Positions 6,701 through 12,472 of a DNA stretch of 12,985 nt are shown in pieces. This stretch comes from an uncultured Eubacteriales bacterium (GTDB lineage Bacteria > Bacillota > Clostridia > UBA1381), in assembly GCA_900556575.1 (NCBI GenBank), contig USPO01000023.1, positions 1 to 12,985 of the forward strand, written 5' to 3'. Within the stretch, counting starts at the first letter, position 1, and each line of letters starts with the position of its first letter. The notes under the pieces are model-generated. The model was given only the letters and a program-made list of their open reading frames with translations. It did not search any database and was not told where the DNA came from. Both the position numbers and the translations under genes were made by a program.

Positions 6701-9520
6701 AAAGCTCAGCAATGCATACAATGTCATAACATCGCCCGACTTATAGAACTCATCTTTTGTTGTATCTCCGTCCTTAGCAAATGTAAGTGTTACAGTATGG
6801 TCTCCGTCAAATGTCCATGTACCCAAACCGTCTGCCATAGTACCGTCCGCATTCAACGTTACCTTTGATGAAACTACCGGTAAATCATAATTTCTGTTAC
6901 CGTTGTGACCATTTGACCAATTGTTGCTTACAGCTGTTCCATCCATCTTTGTATGACCTACCGATGCAATATCATATGTTCCCTCGATAAGTGACTTCGG
7001 CAATACCTGTTCCTGTTCTCCGGCATATGTTACTGAATTGACTATCGGCCAGCCGTCTTTTGTCCAGAGCATTTTTCTGACCTGTAACCACGCCGCACCC
7101 TCAACGGCATCCTTTCTTGTATGCGATACATAGAAAGTCTCACCGTTAGGTGCCGTTATGGCACTGTTATGTCCAAGTCCGTAATATATATGAGCATCTC
7201 CGGCCTCTCTCGGATAATACCAATCGCTGTTGCTGTCCTCCTGCATTGACATTGAGCCGTCACCGAGACGATATGAGCCGACAAGCTTATAGCCTGTTAC
7301 GTTTGAAAGGCTTCCCTTATCATACTGTGTACTCATATCAACACCATTTGCATCCAATAATGTTGAGTCAGCAAACGCCGTATCCAACGAACTTCTTGCC
7401 ACTCTTGTGTTATAGTTTGAACCAAGCCATCCATATGAAGTAAATGCATAGCGGTATCCGTCATGCTCCATAATCCATGCACCCTCCGGACCTGCTACAC
7501 CGCTCTTCTGTGTGAATATTGGCTTTTTGTAATTCTTGCTGCTTTCAAAAATTGATGAATCCGATGAATAGTCAAATCCCTTTAACATTCCGTCAAAATC
7601 CGCACCAAATTTTGATGTCTTATCCGACTCTCCCTCACTTGCAATAGGCTCATTCTTTTCATTCCATAAAAATACTTTTATTGTGCTGTCCTGTGACTTT
7701 CTTGCATAATCAACAGTCACATCCTGAGCTGCAGATGCAATGCTTACATCTGCTGTTCCTACACCTAAAAGCTTGCCGTTAGTATCATATTCCGCAGCAT
7801 ATGCCTTTGCCCCCGATGTTCCCTCTGCGTTATTTACTGTAAATGTAACCTTATCTGCCGATGTCTGCTTATTTGTAATTGTCTTTTCCGCAGCTACTGT
7901 TCCGCCATTGTTCATTTCTGCTTCCTGAATACCGCCCCAGAATGAACCCCATATAAAATATGGCTTATTGCTTGCTGTATCATAATAAATATTGGCATCA
8001 ATGGCATTTGTTACATAATCATTTGTTTGCTTTGTTGCATATACAACTCCGGCATCGATAATATCCGAATTTTCATCTGCCCAGAACATAGGATTATCAG
8101 ACTTCATGAGTGCAATAGCCGAATTACGTCCGCCGAGACCGCATGAAACCGATATATACATCCAATACGGGTGACTGTCGCCCTCTACATATATAACATC
8201 CGGTGCCCAATATGTACCGTTACAGGTTGTACCCGAATAATTATTCGAAATGAAATTATATGTTTTCGGTGAAATATCCTGTACCGTTTTTGCCGTAAAA
8301 TCATACTTCTTCCAGTTTACCAAATCTGTTGAGGTAAAGATAAGATGATGTGATGAATATACATAATATGTATCATCTCCTGGGAAATGTACGATTGACG
8401 GATCATGTACACCAAATGTCGTGTCATTTGAGTCCTCCGGTGCCTTCACCGGCATAACAAGCGGCTTTTCCGTAACAGTAAGCTCCGAGGTTTCATACTC
8501 CTTGCCATCAACAGAAATCACTGTTATCACCTTATCTGCCGATGATAAATCTATTCCATTTGCCTCTAATGTTAAATCTGAAATTTCACCCGATGTGTAC
8601 TCCTTTGATACCGGGCTTTCCAAGGCAGTTCTTTCCTCACCCTTAACCGAATAAAGCTGAGCTGATACTACTGCCTTATCTGATGTATAATTCTTTACAT
8701 TCGTAACCGATTTAACGTTTGAGGCTGTATTTGCAATTGCAAATACCTCATTTCCGTCAGCCATATAGGATGTTTCAAGAAGCTGACAGTTATATTTATT
8801 TATATTCTCTACATCCTCATCAACATACGCATCTCCGGCAAGCTCAATAATTTCTGACTTAGTCAATGCACGGTCAAAAACGTATAAATCATCTATCATA
8901 CCACTGTAGTATGGATCTGCGTCAAACTGTGACTTGCCCAAATAGTAATTCTGAAGCTTTCCGAGCTTGCTCCAATCATATGTAAGCGCCTCTGTTGAAC
9001 CAACGGCCTTTCCGTTTATATAAAAGGTTGTAGTGCTTCCCGAACGTGAAATTACAACATTTTGCCACTCATCATTTTCAAGTGCAGCCTTAGCATCCAC
9101 CATTTGCTCTGTTCCGTTCTTTATTACAAAACGAGCCGCCGCTCCGTTCGAAGCTGTAAGGAAAGCATAATCGCCTGTACTTCCGTTTCCGAAATCAAAT
9201 ATTCTTGCCCACGTTGCTGCCGCAGACGGATTGCACCAAACGCTTATTGAAAAATCTCCTGTAATCTTTGAAAGAACATCCGCAAGACCGGATACATTTG
9301 CATATTGATTTGAACCGTTAAGCGACAATGCCTTTCCGTTTCTTCCGTCTACAAGAGATGCTCCTCCCTCAAGTGTATAGCTTGTATCGTCCGATGAGTC
9401 AAATGTAATTTTTGCGACCGGACCGTCGGCTTCATCGGCATGTGCCGGCATTACAAAGCCGCATGAAAACAGCATTGCTCCGGCAAGTGCAGCCGAAAGC
9501 GTCTTTTTTATTTTACTCAT
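3794..9520 (-). CDS. Secreted bimodular GH43 arabinan-degrading enzyme (endo-arabinanase plus arabinofuranosidase type)
   Basis: This 1908-residue enzyme should cleave arabinan side chains of pectin outside the cell. A signal peptide (1-28: KIKK, hydrophobic core, cleavage after AHA) is followed by a LamG-like domain (about 34-228) and an Ig-like domain (about 245-352). The first GH43 domain (about 365-840) has HD373PS, NAID508, GPE679 and GHNS (H784), and resembles endo-1,5-alpha-arabinanases of the Bacillus Abn2 type (GSFWGGI 525-531). Its C-terminal beta domain (about 841-965) is the GH43_C type. The second GH43 domain (about 1000-1315) has GGD1008, NDID1147 and TE1214AP, as in arabinofuranosidases or exo-arabinanases. 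An AbfB/CBM42-like trefoil (about 1322-1466), an unassigned module (about 1494-1673), a Pro-rich linker and a C-terminal LamG domain follow. An extra Ig-like domain (about 539-635) interrupts the first GH43. There is no LPXTG, S-layer or dockerin anchor. The start at 9520 has AAAGGGAG before it and begins the signal peptide; 29 more in-frame upstream codons overlap the promoter. Exact linkage specificity is inferred. Confidence 0.9.
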   Translation of the reverse strand: MSKIKKTLSAALAGAMLFSCGFVMPAHADEADGPVAKITFDSSDDTSYTLEGGASLVDGRNGKALSLNGSNQYANVSGLADVLSKITGDFSISVWCNPSAAATWARIFDFGNGSTGDYAFLTASNGAAARFVIKNGTEQMVDAKAALENDEWQNVVISRSGSTTTFYINGKAVGSTEALTYDWSKLGKLQNYYLGKSQFDADPYYSGMIDDLYVFDRALTKSEIIELAGDAYVDEDVENINKYNCQLLETSYMADGNEVFAIANTASNVKSVTNVKNYTSDKAVVSAQLYSVKGEERTALESPVSKEYTSGEISDLTLEANGIDLSSADKVITVISVDGKEYETSELTVTEKPLVMPVKAPEDSNDTTFGVHDPSIVHFPGDDTYYVYSSHHLIFTSTDLVNWKKYDFTAKTVQDISPKTYNFISNNYSGTTCNGTYWAPDVIYVEGDSHPYWMYISVSCGLGGRNSAIALMKSDNPMFWADENSDIIDAGVVYATKQTNDYVTNAIDANIYYDTASNKPYFIWGSFWGGIQEAEMNNGGTVAAEKTITNKQTSADKVTFTVNNAEGTSGAKAYAAEYDTNGKLLGVGTADVSIASAAQDVTVDYARKSQDSTIKVFLWNEKNEPIASEGESDKTSKFGADFDGMLKGFDYSSDSSIFESSKNYKKPIFTQKSGVAGPEGAWIMEHDGYRYAFTSYGWLGSNYNTRVARSSLDTAFADSTLLDANGVDMSTQYDKGSLSNVTGYKLVGSYRLGDGSMSMQEDSNSDWYYPREAGDAHIYYGLGHNSAITAPNGETFYVSHTRKDAVEGAAWLQVRKMLWTKDGWPIVNSVTYAGEQEQVLPKSLIEGTYDIASVGHTKMDGTAVSNNWSNGHNGNRNYDLPVVSSKVTLNADGTMADGLGTWTFDGDHTVTLTFAKDGDTTKDEFYKSGDVMTLYALLSFDRDEQEYVISLTGTDQNHITQFGKKSMEKTFATESKKVTSEAISIDKSAGGNPELGYDDKGNILYGGDPAATVIDTDGDGIKDTVYLIVGHDASTYAYNDSKATYNMPNWVLYTSKNMTDWEYKGEIMSASSISWASNKTSAWAGQMEEYKGKYYFYYCTWDKTSDGKQSVGVAVADKPEGPYTDIGKPLVSGSFTTPESSSYNDIDPTVLIDTDDSGTEHRYLAWGNGKYYVAELNEDMTSIKDLDGDGQIVMHKDVVERKIKSMPENNWFTEAPWLYKRNGKYYLFYAQNWREEMAYAMADSPMGRYDFKQIIMPPNATANTNHPSVIDFNGKTYFIYHNGALPDGNGYRRSVCVQELEFDENGYVYPLTEESIGLTGTASTIVTSDNRYLGHDEFRNSSSDAAYPLSVSVKAKDAQDKYNTAWEIMKAKSVPSNENADYYVSLQSVNKPGLYISAKDGEVTLTQDMDGKQGDYMTFKTVKGINGKGGTVSFECAYDSGRYLAVINGKLTLSYGNDLDAASFTIGAADRPEKNTISIADIEPDPEPMSPVETNFDDAAVGTIAAQGTADQTINTYAGATVIVGGRSSGGDAGTYAAIVSGGRTGNALELGSGKFASSNRGARIQLRGGEVPDGYTMTGIIYAKLNSSNAKLFWGDSTGTQATNDITDRLSSTDWTEIKTTIKNNADTYTRTISVGGEVVSEDYVDSFPALWGTTESGGKVLFDDIKVYHALSGSDTPATPAPVTVPEPDKTYDFNGELTGLNSVNSKAGTENAPAEIALAEGKSGEENDKALAFTGENSGGVMLDYAPTSKKYTISFDAKLNTSVQYSPFILMMDYSGNDALVGDTDAKWVSIAPQGWQKTLSSGPMIWSRDVANGNLWNDIAAEENNAMQLNKWQNITVTANGTSGKIYVDGSKIAEGTITDIINGTTKLFVGVNFWDTPLDGSIDNIRIFNSCLSEAQVKKLCE

Positions 9521-9553
9521 AGCTTCTCTCTCCCTTTCTATGATTATATATCT

Positions 9554-9582
9554 ATTATACCATTGTTTATACCAAATGTAAA
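9554..9582 (-). promoter_or_regulatory. sigma-A promoter of the arabinanase gene
   Basis: TTTACA (9577-9582) and a perfect TATAAT (9554-9559) are 17 bases apart on the minus strand, about 35 bases before the ATG. An inverted repeat (9593-9609) lies just upstream of the -35 box. Confidence 0.8.
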
Positions 9583-9592
9583 GATATTTTTT

Positions 9593-9609
9593 GTTTGCTT
9601 TACACAAAC
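9593..9609. promoter_or_regulatory. Inverted repeat upstream of the arabinanase promoter, possible operator
   Basis: GTTTG and CAAAC flank a seven-base centre (GTTTGTGTAAAGCAAAC on the minus strand), ending 10 bases before the -35 box. It has LacI-family-like spacing, but the centre reads GC where a CcpA cre site has CG, so I do not call it a cre site. The arms are short and the regulator is unknown. Confidence 0.3.
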
Positions 9610-9690
9610 CTCATTTTTTCTCATCATATTTCTTTTAGTATTAATTATATTATGTTTTTGATGATTTCACCATAACAATTCTAATGCATT

Positions 9691-9733
9691 TATAATATTT
9701 CTAATATTATATTTAAAGAAATATATTCGCCAA
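9691..9733 (-). promoter_or_regulatory. Possible distal promoter with overlapping palindrome
   Basis: TTGGCG (9728-9733) and TATAAT (9706-9711) are 16 bases apart on the minus strand. A 9-base perfect inverted repeat with a 3-base centre (9691-9711) covers the -10 box. In such A/T-rich DNA both could arise by chance. Confidence 0.3.
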
Positions 9734-9748
9734 ATACAAAGCTATACT

Positions 9749-9792
9749 AAAAAAAGAGTGCATTAAAACCTAAACTGATCTTAATACACTCT
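9749..9792 (-). terminator. Intrinsic terminator of kdgA-kdgK
   Basis: On the minus strand AGAGTGTATTAA (9781-9792) pairs with TTAATGCACTCT (9755-9766): 12 pairs including one G-T wobble, 14-base loop, then a run of seven T (9749-9755). It starts 20 bases after the kdgK stop codon. Confidence 0.9.
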
Positions 9793-9812
9793 CTTAAAAA
9801 CATTAAAAATGA

Positions 9813-10844
9813 TTATCTCTGAACACGACCTGAACCGTCTCCGCCAACTAATGTTTCAACTTCTTCTCTTGTTACAAGGTTGAAGTCTCCCGGAATTGTG
9901 TGCTTAAGAGCTGATGCAGCAACACCAAACTCTAATGCATCCTTGAAGTTCTTTCCGTCAACAAATCCGCAGATTGTACCGCCTGCGAAACTGTCACCGC
10001 CGCCTACACGGTCAACGATCGGACGAATTCTATATTCCTTTGAGTGATAGAATTCATCATCAGCACTTGAATAAATGCAAGCTGACCAGCCGTTATCTGA
10101 TGCTGAATTTGAAACTCTTAATGATGAGATTACATACTTAAATCCGAACTTAGCAACCATCTGCTTAAAGATGCTCTCATAACCTGCAAGGTTTAACTCA
10201 CCGCTTGTTACATCTGTGTTCTCCGGCTTGAATCCCAATACCTTATCAGCATCCTCTTCATTACCTATGCAAACGTCAACATACTGCATTAAGTTTGACA
10301 TAACCTTCTGAGCCTTCTCTGATGACCAAAGCTTCTTTCTGAAGTTTAAGTCACATGATACAGTTACACCATGAGCCTTTGCAGCCTTACAAGCTAATTC
10401 TGTAAGTTCAGCGGCAGCATCTGAAACAGCCGGTGTGATACCTGTAAAGTGGAACCAGTCAGCACCCTCAAAAATCTCATCAAAGTTAAAGTCATCAGCT
10501 GTTGCTGTTGAAATTGATGAATGAGCACGGTCATATGTAACGTTTGACGGTCTCATTGAAGCACCTGTTTCGAGGAAGTAGATACCTAATCTTTCTCCGC
10601 CCTTTGCAATATGCTTTGTCTCAACGCCATACTTTCTTAAAGCAGCGATAGCACACTGACCGATCGGGTTTGCCGGTACCTTTGTAACGAATTCTGCATC
10701 ATGACCATAGTTAGCGAGTGATACAGCTACATTAGCCTCACCGCCGCCGTAGTTGATGTCGAACTCGTCAGCCTGAATATATTTCTCATTGTTCGGTGTT
10801 GATAATCTTAACATTATCTCACCCATAGTAACAATCTTTGCCAT
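9813..10844 (-). CDS. kdgK: 2-keto-3-deoxygluconate kinase (PfkB family)
   Basis: KdgK phosphorylates 2-keto-3-deoxygluconate (KDG) with ATP, giving KDPG, in the cytoplasmic breakdown of galacturonate and other hexuronates. The 343-residue protein has the PfkB features in order: the glycine-rich substrate region NYGGGEANVA (31-40), a lid and substrate segment, CDLNFRKKLW (164-173), and the anion-hole and catalytic motif DRVGGGDSFAGG (278-289) with D284 as the expected base. The DLNFR and DRVGGGDSF forms and the C-terminal GDGSGRVQR are, to my knowledge, typical of Firmicute KdgK and argue against ribokinase or fructokinase. AAGGAG lies before the ATG. It follows kdgA after 126 bases, with a hairpin (10884-10912) in the gap, and ends at a strong terminator. 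The gap holds no convincing separate promoter. Confidence 0.93.
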   Translation of the reverse strand: MAKIVTMGEIMLRLSTPNNEKYIQADEFDINYGGGEANVAVSLANYGHDAEFVTKVPANPIGQCAIAALRKYGVETKHIAKGGERLGIYFLETGASMRPSNVTYDRAHSSISTATADDFNFDEIFEGADWFHFTGITPAVSDAAAELTELACKAAKAHGVTVSCDLNFRKKLWSSEKAQKVMSNLMQYVDVCIGNEEDADKVLGFKPENTDVTSGELNLAGYESIFKQMVAKFGFKYVISSLRVSNSASDNGWSACIYSSADDEFYHSKEYRIRPIVDRVGGGDSFAGGTICGFVDGKNFKDALEFGVAASALKHTIPGDFNLVTREEVETLVGGDGSGRVQR

Positions 10845-10883
10845 TGGAATCTTCTCCTTCTCTATATATAAATCTATAAATCC

Positions 10884-10912
10884 GCAAACAGCCGATTAAT
10901 TCGGCTGTTTGC
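10884..10912 (-). other. Perfect 12-bp stem-loop between kdgA and kdgK
   Basis: GCAAACAGCCGA and TCGGCTGTTTGC form a perfect 12-pair stem with loop ATTAA on the minus strand, 39 bases upstream of the kdgK ATG. What follows is GGATTTATAGATTTATAT, not a T-run, so it is at best a weak terminator. It could stop degradation or processing at the kdgA 3' end and so set unequal kdgA and kdgK levels. Confidence 0.75.
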
Positions 10913-10970
10913 CTATTAGCATAGCTATACAGCATTACGCTGCATGAAAGTCTCTATTAAATATTTTTAA

Positions 10971-11621
10971 TTATAACTCTGCACGAGCTGCCTTAATATT
11001 TGCAATAAACTCCTTAGCAGTTTCTGTGATGGCAGCGTAGTCGCCTGTCTTAGCACCCTTTGTTAATGATGAACCTGCACCTACTGCTACAACGCCTGCC
11101 TTAATCCAATCACCAACATTATCCTTATCAACACCGCCTGTCGGCATCATCTGTGCCTGCGGTAACGGTCCCTTAATATCCTTGATAATCTTCGGTCCGT
11201 AAAGGTCAGCCGGGAATATCTTAACGATATCAGCACCTGCTTCCATAGCTGTAATTACTTCTGTAATTGTAGCACAGCCTGGCATATACGGTACTCTGTA
11301 ACGGTTACAAAGCTTTGCTGTTTCCGGATTGAATGCCGGTGATACAATGAAGTTAGCACCTGCCAAAATAGCAGCTCTTGCAGTCTCAGGATCGAGAACT
11401 GTACCTGCACCTAACATCATCTCACCATTCTTATACTTATCAGCGAGAGCTGCAATAACCTTATCTGCGCCCGGTACTGTGAATGTAAGCTCAATACCTG
11501 TACATCCGCCTGCTAAGCAAGCATCTGAAATCTTAATAGCCTCTTCAGCGTTGTTTGCTCTTACTACAGCTACAAGACCGCAGTCCATTAACTGTGATAA
11601 AACTTGTTCTTTCTTAATCAT
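10971..11621 (-). CDS. kdgA: 2-keto-3-deoxy-6-phosphogluconate (KDPG) aldolase
   Basis: KdgA (Eda family) splits KDPG into pyruvate and glyceraldehyde 3-phosphate through a Schiff base with lysine. The 216-residue length is normal. Visible family motifs are VVRA (19-22), GGCTGIELTF (38-47) with catalytic E44, GAGTVLD (71-77), SPAFNPE (94-100), PGCATITE (114-121), DIVKIFPA (131-138) with Schiff-base K134, and PTGGV (160-164) with GAGSSL (181-186) for the phosphate. The start at 11619-11621 is chosen because AAGGAGGAG (11628-11636) sits just before it. A 12-codon in-frame extension upstream would run through that site and a 5' hairpin. It is the first gene of the kdgA-kdgK pair, the last two steps of hexuronate catabolism. 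It might also accept 2-keto-4-hydroxyglutarate, as Eda does. Confidence 0.95.
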   Translation of the reverse strand: MIKKEQVLSQLMDCGLVAVVRANNAEEAIKISDACLAGGCTGIELTFTVPGADKVIAALADKYKNGEMMLGAGTVLDPETARAAILAGANFIVSPAFNPETAKLCNRYRVPYMPGCATITEVITAMEAGADIVKIFPADLYGPKIIKDIKGPLPQAQMMPTGGVDKDNVGDWIKAGVVAVGAGSSLTKGAKTGDYAAITETAKEFIANIKAARAEL

Positions 11622-11639
11622 TTTAAACTCCTCCTTGAT

Positions 11640-11655
11640 GAAGGGTTGTCCCTTC
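11640..11655 (-). promoter_or_regulatory. Hairpin at the 5' end of the kdgA transcript
   Basis: GAAGGG-ACAA-CCCTTC (minus strand) forms a six-pair stem with a four-base loop. It starts about 10 bases after the predicted transcription start and ends 3 bases before the ribosome binding site. It could stabilise the mRNA 5' end, bind a regulator as DNA or RNA, or affect ribosome access. Confidence 0.6.
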
Positions 11656-11671
11656 AATATAAGCTATTATA

Positions 11672-11700
11672 ATTATACCACATTATAAATATTTTTGCAA
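11672..11700 (-). promoter_or_regulatory. sigma-A promoter of kdgA-kdgK
   Basis: TTGCAA (11695-11700) and TATAAT (11672-11677) are 17 bases apart on the minus strand, with a second TATAAT directly after the first. Upstream to 11832 the DNA is A/T-rich and I see no gene in it. Confidence 0.8.
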
Positions 11701-11832
11701 CACATTCCATAAAGAAAATCAAAAAATTTGTATTTTTATATTAATTAATCATGGATATGTACTTCTAAAGACAGCATTTTGAGAAATTCGCAGTAATATT
11801 TGCAATATACGGTAATAAAATAATACATAAAC

Positions 11833-11863
11833 AAAAACCGATGCAATATCCGCACCGGTTTTT
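11833..11863 (-). terminator. Intrinsic terminator overlapping the GNAT stop codon
   Basis: On the minus strand AAAAACCGGTGC (11852-11863) pairs with GCATCGGTTTTT (11833-11844) with one wobble and a seven-base loop. The 3' arm supplies the T-run. The 5' arm contains part of the TAA stop of the GNAT gene. With A's on one side and T's on the other it could work in both directions, though no plus-strand gene uses it here. Confidence 0.85.
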
Positions 11864-12302
11864 ATTCATTCTCATCCCAGATAAAATTGTACTGTATTTC
11901 TCCTGTTTCACGCTGCATTTCCGCTCCGTCAATTACGAAGCTCATTTGCGTAGCAAATTTCACCATTGTTCTGTTTTTCATATATATCTTCACATGAAGC
12001 ATAGAAAACAAGCCTTTTACATATTTTATAAGCTTGCCGCCTATCCCCTGTTGTCTGAATTTAGGATCAACAAACAGACCTCTGATATAATTCTGATTTG
12101 TAACACATATAAAACCGGCAATTTGACCATCCATCATATATACATATGTATCACTGCCCACAAGATAATCATTCTTTACTTTATCATAATGAACCTGCCA
12201 AAAGTTATCTTCCAAAAATGGATTATCCTGCATCATACATCTAAGCCACAAATCCAAAACATCATAGCGCTGAGATTTCTCTAATTTTTTTATTCGTTCC
12301 AT
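11862..12302 (-). CDS. YiaC-like GNAT N-acetyltransferase, possibly lacking the catalytic Tyr
   Basis: With the ATG at 12300-12302 this is a 146-residue protein that lines up along its length with E. coli YiaC-type acetyltransferases as I recall them (DLWLRCMMQDNPFLEDNFW, 17-35). Motif A is textbook: YIRGLFVDP (72-80) then RQQGIGGKLI (83-92), with Q85-G86-x-G88 for acetyl-CoA. The C-terminal motif is odd: NRTMVKFATQMSFVI (110-124) where the family usually has N-x-x-x-x-x-F-Y-x-x-x-G-F, so the common general-acid tyrosine is Ala118 and the glycine is Ser122. The start is uncertain. No good ribosome binding site precedes 12302; an in-frame TTG at 12338 would add 12 residues; and an in-frame ATG at 12350 with AGGA before it is cut off by TAA at its fourth codon. 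The substrate is unknown. Confidence 0.85.
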   Translation of the reverse strand: MERIKKLEKSQRYDVLDLWLRCMMQDNPFLEDNFWQVHYDKVKNDYLVGSDTYVYMMDGQIAGFICVTNQNYIRGLFVDPKFRQQGIGGKLIKYVKGLFSMLHVKIYMKNRTMVKFATQMSFVIDGAEMQRETGEIQYNFIWDENE

Positions 12303-12439
12303 AATATGACCACTAATTCTTTCACTGCAGTCAAACAATTATTCAAGCATAATATTCCTATAAATTAATAACACACCATATATAATTAAGAATAAAATTC
12401 AAGAATAAATATTTGAGCCTATAATATGAATTCAAACTT
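12303..12439. other. A/T-rich spacer without a recognised gene
   Basis: Between the GNAT start and the hairpin after the DUF975 gene I see no gene and no convincing promoter. The best box, TTCTTG-17-TATATG on the minus strand, is weak. It contains the abortive ATG CTT GAA TAA in frame with the GNAT gene (12339-12350). Confidence 0.5.
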
Positions 12440-12471
12440 CATTGGAGAAATGCAAATGTATTTCTCCAATG
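12440..12471 (-). terminator. Perfect 12-bp hairpin after the DUF975 gene
   Basis: CATTGGAGAAAT and ATTTCTCCAATG form a perfect stem with an eight-base loop, beginning one base after the stop codon. The following sequence (AAGTTTGAATTC) has no clear T-run, so it may act as a weak terminator or as 3'-end protection. Confidence 0.55.
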
Positions 12472-12472
12472 C

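Noticed and set aside
3794..9520. Cell-surface anchoring of the arabinanase
   Set aside because: No LPXTG, SLH, dockerin or choline-binding repeats; the C-terminus ends in a LamG-like domain with a short charged tail.
9521..9607. 29-codon N-terminal extension of the arabinanase
   Set aside because: It runs through the -10/-35 promoter and the ribosome binding site, and would bury the signal peptide; the Met at 9520 begins a typical signal peptide.
9593..9609. CcpA cre site
   Set aside because: The central dinucleotide is GC instead of CG and several fixed positions do not match.
11622..11657. 12-codon N-terminal extension of kdgA
   Set aside because: It covers a strong ribosome binding site and the 5' hairpin; KDPG aldolases normally begin close to the MIKKEQ start.
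11841..12284. 147-codon plus-strand ORF
   Set aside because: It is antisense to the YiaC-like GNAT gene, has no family resemblance and covers the terminator; it is a shadow frame.
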